DNA of 64,000 nt from CAWVSB01 sp046710535 (GTDB lineage Bacteria; Pseudomonadota; Gammaproteobacteria; Pseudomonadales; CAWVSB01), in NCBI GenBank assembly GCA_046710535.1, contig JBKEHH010000008.1, positions 1 through 64,000 on the forward strand, written 5' to 3'. Within the stretch, counting starts at the first letter, position 1. The number at the start of each line of letters is the position of its first letter. The translations under genes were made by a program, and so were the position numbers. The notes under the pieces are model-generated. The model had not been told where the DNA came from. It saw only the letters and a program-made list of their open reading frames with translations, and searched no databases. Below, one piece after another: positions 8,742 to 16,375 of this stretch.

Positions 8742-9690
8742 AAGACTGGTGCTCAGTTAAAGCTGCCAATAAGTTTTGCATGTCTTGGGGCAAATCACAT
8801 TCCCACTCAATATGCTCACCAGAGACCGGATGTATTAGACCTAGACGACGAGCATGAAGAGCCTGACGAGTGAACAACCGTAAATTCTCGCGCAGTATTT
8901 CCGGCGCATTAGGCGGCATTCGCAAGCGCCCACCGTATACAGGATCGCCCACTAATGGATATCTGATTTGGGCCATGTGTACGCGAATCTGATGCGTCCG
9001 ACCTGTCTCTAATTTTACCGCCACATGAGTATGAGCCGGATAACGTTTGATTACACGATAGTGAGTTATCGCTTCTTTGCCATTTTCAACAACTGCCATT
9101 TTCTTACGCTGAGTGGGATGACGGCCAATAGGCATATCAACCTTACCGCCTCCTGTCATCACATCGTAAGTAATCGCTTCATATTCACGCTTGACGGTTC
9201 TATCGTGCAATTGCTCTGCCAAATTGGCATGAGCCAACAAAGTTTTTGCGATAACTAATAAGCCCGAAGTATCTTTATCTAATCGATGTACAATGCCTGC
9301 ACGCGGTATATTGGCCAAACCAGGACTGTGATGCAGCAATGCATTCAGCAAAGTATCGTTAATGTGGCCAGCCGCCGGATGAACAACCAAACCAGCTGGC
9401 TTATTTATCACCAACAGATGCTCATCCTCAAATACCACGGTCAAATCCATCGGCACAGCTTCCCATCGCGACTCTTCTTCCATGGTTGCATCCAATACCA
9501 ACAAATCGCCTTGGAAAACCTTACCCTTGGGTTTTGCAATACTTCCATTTACTGTTAACTCACCCGATCTGATCCAGATTTGTAAGCGTGCACGAGAGAA
9601 GTCATCGAACAAATGAGCGGCCACTTGGTCTAATCGTTTCCCATTATCGCTTTCTGAAACCGGAGCTTGCTTTTGTATTACAGTTACCAT
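8731..9690 (-). CDS. rluD: 23S rRNA pseudouridine(1911/1915/1917) synthase RluD
   Basis: RluD makes the pseudouridines in helix 69 of 23S rRNA. The 319-aa protein has an N-terminal S4 RNA-binding domain (about residues 15-75, RLDQVAAHLFDDFSRARLQ) and an RluA-family catalytic domain with GIVHRLDKDTSGLLVIAKT, whose Asp is catalytic. Length matches E. coli RluD (326). It is divergent from bamD, as in E. coli and Pseudomonas, and leads the rluD-pgeF unit. Confidence 0.95.
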   Translation of the reverse strand: MVTVIQKQAPVSESDNGKRLDQVAAHLFDDFSRARLQIWIRSGELTVNGSIAKPKGKVFQGDLLVLDATMEEESRWEAVPMDLTVVFEDEHLLVINKPAGLVVHPAAGHINDTLLNALLHHSPGLANIPRAGIVHRLDKDTSGLLVIAKTLLAHANLAEQLHDRTVKREYEAITYDVMTGGGKVDMPIGRHPTQRKKMAVVENGKEAITHYRVIKRYPAHTHVAVKLETGRTHQIRVHMAQIRYPLVGDPVYGGRLRMPPNAPEILRENLRLFTRQALHARRLGLIHPVSGEHIEWECDLPQDMQNLLAALTEHQSYAD

Positions 9691-9705
9691 AAATAATCAC
9701 TTCTA

Positions 9706-9721
9706 AAGGCGCTGTCGCCTT
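9706..9721. repeat. small hairpin in the rluD/bamD gap
   Basis: AAGGCG-CTGT-CGCCTT is a perfect 6-bp stem with a 4-nt loop in the 95-bp divergent region. It may lie in the 5' UTR of rluD or bamD. No function is known. Confidence 0.35.
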
Positions 9722-9785
9722 GGGCTGAGGGGCGTAGTGTGTTTAAATATCACTTCAAAAGCAAACTCCTTGGAATAAGCTAACT

Positions 9786-10658
9786 ATGCGCCTTATCGCT
9801 ACATTTTTTATCACCGCTGCAATGTTAATGAGCGGGTGCTCTTCAACCGAAGAAATTACCGATGAAGGTCAGTCGGAAAAGCAAATATATCGAGCCGCCG
9901 AACGCAGTATGAGCAATGGCAATAACGATCTAGCCATTAAACATTTTCAACTACTTGAAGCACGCTATCCATTCGGGCCATATGCTGAACAAGCGCAGCT
10001 AGAATTAATTTATGCTTACTACAAAAACATAGAATATGGTGCTGCAATTGAGGCCGCATCACGTTTTATTCGCCTCCATCCACAGCATCCAAATGTTGAC
10101 TACGCTTACTATATGAAAGGGATGGCCAGCTATAGCGACGGTAAAGGTATTTTCGAACAATTTACTCCTGTTGACCTAACCGAACGAGATCCCGGCGGCG
10201 CAGCGATCGCCTTTAGTGATTTCTCTCAGCTACTTAATCGCTTTCCTAATAGTGACTATGCCGCTGATGCTAAAGCCAGAATGGTTTATTTGAGAAATAT
10301 ATTAGCAAGAAGTGAAATCAACATTGCCAACTATAATATGCGGCGCACTGCCTTTTTAGGCGCAGTAAGACGCGCTCGCTACGTGGTAGAGCATTATCCA
10401 GAGAGCCCTGCTGTACCTGATGCACTAGCGTTAATAGTTCAAGGTTATATGCTGCTTGATCTTAATGATTTAGCTGAAGATTCATTAATAGTGCTTAGAA
10501 CTAATTTCCCAGACCATCCTAATCTGGACGAAGAAGGAAATTTCATTCCTGTCTACGGTATCGATGGTGCAGACGGCAATTGGGTAGCAAGTGTTACCGG
10601 CGGTCTATTCGGCAGAGACGAGCCCAAGCAAATTAACAACAAAACCGAACTCAACTAA
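9786..10658 (+). CDS. bamD: outer membrane assembly lipoprotein BamD
   Basis: BamD (YfiO/ComL) is an essential part of the BAM complex that inserts beta-barrel proteins in the outer membrane. The 290-aa product has a lipoprotein signal ending LMSGC, with acylated Cys18 followed by Ser-Ser, consistent with outer-membrane sorting. TPR-like repeats follow (for example SNGNNDLAIKHFQLLEARYP, about 44-63). Length is a little above E. coli (245), with a Gly/Asn-rich C-terminal tail. It is divergent from rluD and followed 17 bp later by nadE. Confidence 0.95.
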   Translation: MRLIATFFITAAMLMSGCSSTEEITDEGQSEKQIYRAAERSMSNGNNDLAIKHFQLLEARYPFGPYAEQAQLELIYAYYKNIEYGAAIEAASRFIRLHPQHPNVDYAYYMKGMASYSDGKGIFEQFTPVDLTERDPGGAAIAFSDFSQLLNRFPNSDYAADAKARMVYLRNILARSEINIANYNMRRTAFLGAVRRARYVVEHYPESPAVPDALALIVQGYMLLDLNDLAEDSLIVLRTNFPDHPNLDEEGNFIPVYGIDGADGNWVASVTGGLFGRDEPKQINNKTELN

Positions 10659-10675
10659 TACTGGTCATTATAACT

Positions 10676-11506
10676 ATGGATAAAGCATCAATTATTCGTG
10701 AGATGAAAGTCTTGCCTTCTATAGATACCAAATACGAGATAGAGCGACGAGTATCTTTTATTAAAAAAACACTGTTTGCTAGCTATTCAAAAAATATCAT
10801 ATTAGGTATCAGTGGTGGTATTGATTCAGCTTTATGTGGCCGGCTTGCGCAACTTGCTGTCGATGAACTAAACGATGAATCCGAGCAGCGGTATCAATTT
10901 ATTGCCGTGCGCTTGCCTTACGGGACACAAAAAGATGAAGAAGATGCTCAGGCATCAATCAACTTTATTGAGCCTAGCCATAATATAACGATTAATATAA
11001 AACCAGGCGCGGACGGGATTCATCAAGAGGTCATTAAAGCTCTTAATGATAAGAGTTTGCTAACTAATGACAATGCACTGATAGACTATGCCAAAGGGAA
11101 TTTAAAAGCCCGAACGCGAATGGCTGCGCAATACGAGGTTGCAGCGCTAATCGGCGGCTTAGTATTGGGCACAGATCACTCGGCTGAGAACATTACTGGC
11201 TTTTATACTAAGTGGGGTGACGGTGCCTGTGACTTAGCACCGCTGTTTGGTTTAAGTAAACGTCAAGTTAAGCAACTCGCTGCTACTTTAGGCGCGCCAA
11301 GTATTCTGATCGAAAAAGCACCAACTGCCGACCTCGAATGCTTACAACCACTACAAGCTGATGAAATAGTGCTTGGCCTGAGTTACGATCAAATAGACGA
11401 CTTTCTTGAAGGCAAAAAAATCGACAGCGATGCTGCAGACAAACTCATTGCGATATACCAAAAAACTCAGCATAAGCGTTTAGCAATACCTACTATTTAT
11501 GACTAA
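10676..11506 (+). CDS. nadE: NH3-dependent NAD+ synthetase
   Basis: NadE amidates deamido-NAD with ammonia and ATP. The 276-aa protein is the E. coli-type single-domain enzyme without a glutaminase domain. The PP-loop ILGISGGIDSA is near residue 45. IAVRLPYGTQKDEEDAQ, GTDHSAENITGFYTKWGDG and EKAPTADLE match the family closely. In Pseudomonas bamD is followed directly by pilS; here nadE lies between them. The ATG at 10676 is accepted, though no strong Shine-Dalgarno is seen. Confidence 0.95.
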   Translation: MDKASIIREMKVLPSIDTKYEIERRVSFIKKTLFASYSKNIILGISGGIDSALCGRLAQLAVDELNDESEQRYQFIAVRLPYGTQKDEEDAQASINFIEPSHNITINIKPGADGIHQEVIKALNDKSLLTNDNALIDYAKGNLKARTRMAAQYEVAALIGGLVLGTDHSAENITGFYTKWGDGACDLAPLFGLSKRQVKQLAATLGAPSILIEKAPTADLECLQPLQADEIVLGLSYDQIDDFLEGKKIDSDAADKLIAIYQKTQHKRLAIPTIYD

Positions 11507-11541
11507 CAAAAATTCGCGCCGCACCTAAAACGGTAACTATA

Positions 11542-13143
11542 ATGCCAGCGCCTAGTGATAACTTAGCATTAAACAATCCGATATTTTTTACTAAGCTATG
11601 CGCTTATCGCATGATCATCGGCGTACTACTGTTTGCTATGCATTTTGTGGTGTTCGAACAACCGTTACTCGGTTCACGGGATCCTTTTCTATACGTACTA
11701 ACATTATTAATTTATACAATAACCAACACTACCCTTCTACTTAGTTGTCTGACTTGGCCTTCTTTAAGCAAAAAACCAAGCCTAGTACTAGCAAGTCTGT
11801 TTATTGACATTGGCGCAGTTTATTTTTTAAAAATTTCTAGTGCTGATACAGCAGCAATGCTACCGCTGCTATTGGTATTGGTAGTGGTGGTTAGTTCGAT
11901 GTCACTAAGCGATAAAATGGCAGCGCTGACCGCAGCTATGGCTTCGATAGCGGTACTTGTCGAAAAAGTAAATTCGATACTTACCAACAATGCGAGTTTG
12001 GAAAGCCTATTTGATGCAGGCGCCTACGGGACTGTATTTTTTATAACCTTTGTTTCATTTAATCGCTTAGCTGCCAGAGCTCAATCTACTGAGACCATAG
12101 TAAGCCAACAAGCCGCAAATATTATTCGACTTGAGGAGATCAATGAGCAAGTTGTTAATAAAATGCACACCGGAATACTGGTACTTAACAGCTCTCATCG
12201 CATCTCAAAAATAAACGCTGCTGGCATTAATTTGCTCAGCAGTTTTTTCAATAAACCAATTACATTAAGTCAAAGTATACCTGCTACTATCGGCTACCAT
12301 TTACAAGAGTGGCTGAGCAGTAATAAATTTAACAAATCTCATTATGTTGCTAGCAATGGCATTCAATTAAAACTCAATTTTTCTTCCTTGGGCGACTCTG
12401 ATACGCCCAGCATTCTAGTTTTCATAGAAGATATGAAACAATTACAGCAACAAGCACAAAATTTAAAACTAGCTTCACTTGGCCGATTGGCAGGCAGTAT
12501 CGCCCACGAAATAAGAAACCCTTTAAGCGCAATTAGCCATGCATCGCAATTATTAAATGAGCAGTTTTCCGATGATGCCAGCAAAAATAGATTGATAGAA
12601 ATCATTAATAATCAGTCGCAGCGTATTGATCAAATTATTGAAAATGTACAACTGCTATCGCGGCGAGAAACATCAAACATAGCAATATTCTCTCTCAATA
12701 AGCTGTTAGAAAATATTATCAGTGAATATAGATCTTTACATAACACCAACGCAGAAATAAAACTGACTAGCATTTATAAAAATGTATCCGTAAAATGCGA
12801 CGAACAACAACTAAGACAAGTTCTTAATAATTTAATAGAAAATGGATTACGCTATAGCTATCAACATACCGCAAGTTACTCACTAGAAGTAAATCTAGCC
12901 GTTAATGAATTAACTGAATTATCTAGTGTTGAGATAATAGATAATGGAAGAGGTATAGAACCTAAGATTGCCGCACATCTGTTCGAACCTTTCTTTACCT
13001 CAGAGCATAATGGCAGCGGGCTAGGCTTATATGTTGCACGTGAGTTGTGTGAGGCTAATCAGCTTAATTTGGCATATATTAAGACAGTTGATGCTAGAAC
13101 CTGTTTTAAAATTTCATTTCCACATCTACAAAAAGAATTATAA
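11542..13143 (+). CDS. pilS: sensor histidine kinase PilS
   Basis: PilS is the membrane kinase of the PilS/PilR pair that controls type IV pilin transcription. The 533-aa protein has about six hydrophobic segments in residues 20-180, a PAS-like linker, and a HisKA domain with GSIAHEIRNPLSAISHASQL (phospho-acceptor His322). A HATPase domain follows (NNLIENGLRYS, DNGRGIEPK, GSGLGLYVARELC). The kinase core resembles Pseudomonas PilS closely. It is followed 2 bp later by pilR. Confidence 0.92.
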   Translation: MPAPSDNLALNNPIFFTKLCAYRMIIGVLLFAMHFVVFEQPLLGSRDPFLYVLTLLIYTITNTTLLLSCLTWPSLSKKPSLVLASLFIDIGAVYFLKISSADTAAMLPLLLVLVVVVSSMSLSDKMAALTAAMASIAVLVEKVNSILTNNASLESLFDAGAYGTVFFITFVSFNRLAARAQSTETIVSQQAANIIRLEEINEQVVNKMHTGILVLNSSHRISKINAAGINLLSSFFNKPITLSQSIPATIGYHLQEWLSSNKFNKSHYVASNGIQLKLNFSSLGDSDTPSILVFIEDMKQLQQQAQNLKLASLGRLAGSIAHEIRNPLSAISHASQLLNEQFSDDASKNRLIEIINNQSQRIDQIIENVQLLSRRETSNIAIFSLNKLLENIISEYRSLHNTNAEIKLTSIYKNVSVKCDEQQLRQVLNNLIENGLRYSYQHTASYSLEVNLAVNELTELSSVEIIDNGRGIEPKIAAHLFEPFFTSEHNGSGLGLYVARELCEANQLNLAYIKTVDARTCFKISFPHLQKEL

Positions 13144-13145
13144 AA

Positions 13146-14513
13146 ATGCCAGACACTGTCGATATCAATCAAGACCACATTCTGATAGTAGATGATGAGC
13201 CTGATATTCTAGAGTTGCTGGATATCACCTTAGTCCAAATGGGCTATTTGGTAACATCTGCTGCCATGCTCGCAGATGCTAAAGAAGCTATTAATCAAAC
13301 AAGCTTTAGCCTATGCCTGACTGATATGCAGCTACCTGATGGCAATGGCATAGAATTAATTAAATACATCAAACAACATCAGCCACTAACCCCTATTGCG
13401 ATGATTACAGCATTTGGCAACGTCGACACCGCAACGTCAGCGTTAAAAGCTGGAGCGTTCGACTTCATTTCTAAACCAGTAAAACTTCAGCACATTCGTA
13501 GCCTAGTTGAGGCAGCCTTACGTGCTAACCATCAGAGCGCTAACGGTGAAACCAATAGGACAGTCGAACTACTGGGCTCAACCAAAATTATAGAAGATTT
13601 ACGGGAAACTATTTCTCGTGTAGCTCGTAGCCAGGCCCCTGTCTTTATTAACGGTGAATCAGGTACCGGCAAAGAATTAGTTGCTAGATTGATCCACAAT
13701 AATGGACCCAGAGCTAACGGCCCATTTATCGCCGTTAACTGCGGGGCTATACCTGCGGAATTAATGGAAAGTGAATTTTTTGGTCATAGAAAAGGAAGTT
13801 TTACCGGCGCCTCACACGATAAAGCGGGGCTATTTGAGGCAGCCAAGGGCGGAACACTATTCCTCGATGAAATAGCCGACTTGCCGCTAAATATGCAGGT
13901 TAAATTGTTAAGAGCTATTCAAGAAAAAGCAGTACGTCGAATCGGCGATAATGAAGAAAAAAATACTGACATAAGATTATTGAGCGCTACCCATAAAGAT
14001 TTAGGCGTCGAAGTAGATCAGGAAAAATTCCGTCAAGATTTATTTTATCGAATCAATGTCATTCAAATCGATGTTCCAAATCTTCGCAATCGGGCCGATG
14101 ACATTCCCCTACTGTGTAGTCATATTATCAAACGCCTGTCTCAAGAATGGAATTTAAGTATTCCAAAATTAAGCAACGACGCAATTAGCACTCTTAAAAC
14201 TTATAACTTTCCAGGCAATGTCAGGGAATTAGAAAATATTTTAGAACGCGCATTGACCTTATCTGACGGCAAAAGTATAAGCAGCCTAGATCTGCAATTA
14301 CCAACCATAACGCTAGCGCAGAAAGCTATGCCTGCGGAAAAAGTATCAATCGACCAAATAAGCTCTATAGAAGATTATCTAGAAGAAATTGAAATGGATC
14401 TAATTAACCAAGCGTTAGAAAAAACCCGCTGGAATAAAACTAAGGCAGCTGATTTACTCGGAATATCTTTTCGCCAGCTACGATATAAATTAAAACGCCT
14501 GAACATTGACTAA
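13146..14513 (+). CDS. pilR: sigma-54-dependent response regulator PilR
   Basis: The 455-aa protein is an NtrC-type activator. It has a receiver domain (VDDEPD, phospho-acceptor Asp60 in TDMQLPDG), an AAA+ domain (Walker A GESGTGKE at about 170-177, sigma-54 contact loop GSFTGA at 217-222, LFLDEIADLPL) and a C-terminal Fis-type helix-turn-helix (TRWNKTKAADLLGISFRQL). With PilS it normally activates pilA from a sigma-54 promoter. No pilin gene is in this window, and the minor-pilin genes that follow pilR in Pseudomonas are absent: its stop abuts that of ispH. Confidence 0.94.
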   Translation: MPDTVDINQDHILIVDDEPDILELLDITLVQMGYLVTSAAMLADAKEAINQTSFSLCLTDMQLPDGNGIELIKYIKQHQPLTPIAMITAFGNVDTATSALKAGAFDFISKPVKLQHIRSLVEAALRANHQSANGETNRTVELLGSTKIIEDLRETISRVARSQAPVFINGESGTGKELVARLIHNNGPRANGPFIAVNCGAIPAELMESEFFGHRKGSFTGASHDKAGLFEAAKGGTLFLDEIADLPLNMQVKLLRAIQEKAVRRIGDNEEKNTDIRLLSATHKDLGVEVDQEKFRQDLFYRINVIQIDVPNLRNRADDIPLLCSHIIKRLSQEWNLSIPKLSNDAISTLKTYNFPGNVRELENILERALTLSDGKSISSLDLQLPTITLAQKAMPAEKVSIDQISSIEDYLEEIEMDLINQALEKTRWNKTKAADLLGISFRQLRYKLKRLNID

Positions 14514-15479
14514 TTAGCCTTTATCGCTAGCATCAACCCAACGTAAACCTTGAGGCAAACTAAAAGTTATGTTTTCAGGAGTACCGGAAACCTCCTCTGG
14601 TGCCGATGCGCCGAATTTTTGTAGTTGCTTTATCACATCCTGCACTAATTCCTCTGGTGCCGAAGCCCCAGCCGTAACCCCGATAACACTAATATCCTCT
14701 AACCACTCTGGCTGGATATCATCTTTTGAATCTATTAAATACGACATAGTGCCCTTGCGCTTAGCAAGCTCTGCCAGCCTATTTGAATTAGAACTGTTGA
14801 CTGAACCCACAACCAACATCAAATCGCATTCATCGGCTAAGCCCTTTACAGCATCCTGTCTATTTTGAGTGGCATAACAGATATCATCTTTGCGCGGCCC
14901 GGTAATATTAGGGAAGCGTATACGTAAAGCGTCGATAACCCTAGCGGTATCATCCATCGATAAAGTAGTCTGGGTTACATAACTTAAACTGTCTGGATTA
15001 TTAACTTCCAAAAACGATACTTGCTCTTCGTTTTCAACCAAATAAATAGCGCCACCGGTACTGTTATCATACTGCCCCATCGTTCCCTCTACTTCAGGGT
15101 GACCTTTATGGCCAATAAGCACGCATTCTCTTGCAGTCTTACTATACCTAACCACTTCCATATGAACTTTAGTTACTAACGGACAAGTCGCATCAAATAC
15201 TTTTAGCGCTCTACTTGCGGCCTCAGCTCTAACTTTTTTACTAACCCCATGAGCGCTAAAGATCACCGTTGAATCATCGGGTATTTCATCTAACTCTTCG
15301 ACAAATATAGCGCCGCGCTGGCGCAGATCTTCAACTACAAAGCGATTGTGCACAACCTCATGACGAACATAAATAGGCGCGCCAAATATTTCCAAAGCTT
15401 GATTAACAATTTCTATCGCTCTGTCAACACCCGCACAAAAACCACGTGGATGAGCCAGAATAATTCTAGTATTGTCCAT
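14514..15479 (-). CDS. ispH: 4-hydroxy-3-methylbut-2-enyl diphosphate reductase IspH
   Basis: IspH (LytB) performs the last step of the MEP isoprenoid pathway, giving IPP and DMAPP. The 321-aa protein shows the three Cys ligands of the [4Fe-4S] cluster in RGFCAGVDRA, DATCPLVTKVH and DDICYATQNRQ. Length is close to E. coli (316). Its ATG overlaps the fkpB stop by one base, making it the last gene of the murJ-to-ispH series. Confidence 0.97.
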   Translation of the reverse strand: MDNTRIILAHPRGFCAGVDRAIEIVNQALEIFGAPIYVRHEVVHNRFVVEDLRQRGAIFVEELDEIPDDSTVIFSAHGVSKKVRAEAASRALKVFDATCPLVTKVHMEVVRYSKTARECVLIGHKGHPEVEGTMGQYDNSTGGAIYLVENEEQVSFLEVNNPDSLSYVTQTTLSMDDTARVIDALRIRFPNITGPRKDDICYATQNRQDAVKGLADECDLMLVVGSVNSSNSNRLAELAKRKGTMSYLIDSKDDIQPEWLEDISVIGVTAGASAPEELVQDVIKQLQKFGASAPEEVSGTPENITFSLPQGLRWVDASDKG

Positions 15480-15913
15480 TAACTAACCTCTACTATTTTA
15501 ACTTCAAATCGTAGCGTTTTCCCAGCCAATGGATGATTAAAATCAACTTCGATCTGATCACCTTGAAATGATTTAACAACACCCGGCAGTTCGGCTTTTG
15601 CAGCATCAGCAAAAGAAATAACCGTACCAATCTCCAAAGCCATACCACTAAATTGCGAGCGAGAAAACAACTGAACATTATTAGGGTTAGGAACACCAAA
15701 CCCATTCACCGGCTCCACCATAAACTCACCTGTCGCACCTGCTTTCAACCCTAATAAATTAAGCTCAAAACCAGGCAATAAGGTGCCGTCGCCTATTTGA
15801 AAACTGGCGGCGTCTTTGTCCATATTTCCATCGACTAACTGACCATCCTCTAAATACAAACTAAAGTGCAAACTGACAGTCGAACTTTCATTTATCGCTA
15901 GATTATTCACCAC
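15479..15913 (-). CDS. fkpB: FKBP-type peptidyl-prolyl isomerase FkpB (SlpA)
   Basis: The protein is a small SlpA-like FKBP (about 144 aa) with the family core FQIGDGTLLPGFELNLLGLKAG and DFNHPLAGKTLRFEVKIVEV. It should act as a cytoplasmic prolyl isomerase and chaperone. I place the start at the GTG at 15913. AAGG lies 8 nt before it, it overlaps the lspA stop by only 11 nt, and the resulting N-terminus aligns with E. coli FkpB. An upstream ATG at 15937 would add 8 residues but has no ribosome binding site. It sits between lspA and ispH, as in E. coli and Pseudomonas. Confidence 0.9.
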   Translation of the reverse strand: MVNNLAINESSTVSLHFSLYLEDGQLVDGNMDKDAASFQIGDGTLLPGFELNLLGLKAGATGEFMVEPVNGFGVPNPNNVQLFSRSQFSGMALEIGTVISFADAAKAELPGVVKSFQGDQIEVDFNHPLAGKTLRFEVKIVEVS

Positions 15914-16370
15914 TTTTCTTACCTTGTAATAAAGCATCTAAAATTAATAGTGCCGCACCAACAGAAATAGCACTATCAGCAATATTAAATGCCGGGAAAT
16001 AATTATCCTGATAATGCACTAAAATAAAATCGACTACATGCCCTAGCATTATTCTGTCGTAAACGTTGCCAATGGCACCACCTAAAACCAATGCAAGCGC
16101 TATCGCTAACAACTTCTCATGCCGCTTAAGTCGGTATATCCACACCACCAAAACAGCACTTACTCCAACAGCTACTGCGGTAAAAAACCATCGCTGCCAG
16201 CCACCAGCATCACTTAGAAAACTAAACGCGGCACCTTTGTTATAAGCTAAAATTAAGCTGAAAAAATCAGTCACTTTAACAAAACCATTAGCAAGTTCTG
16301 ACACAGCTAAGCTCTTGGTCCACTGATCAACCGCTATAACAACTAGGCTTATCAAATAATAAATTTTCAT
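15903..16370 (-). CDS. lspA: lipoprotein signal peptidase (signal peptidase II)
   Basis: LspA cleaves prolipoproteins after Cys acylation. The 155-aa inner-membrane protein has four hydrophobic segments and the two catalytic Asp motifs: GNVYDRIMLGHVVDFI and FPAFNIADSAISVG. It follows ileS by 5 bp and overlaps fkpB, the standard gammaproteobacterial layout. Likely substrates in this window include BamD. Confidence 0.97.
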   Translation of the reverse strand: MKIYYLISLVVIAVDQWTKSLAVSELANGFVKVTDFFSLILAYNKGAAFSFLSDAGGWQRWFFTAVAVGVSAVLVVWIYRLKRHEKLLAIALALVLGGAIGNVYDRIMLGHVVDFILVHYQDNYFPAFNIADSAISVGAALLILDALLQGKKSGE

Positions 16371-16375
16371 AAAAA

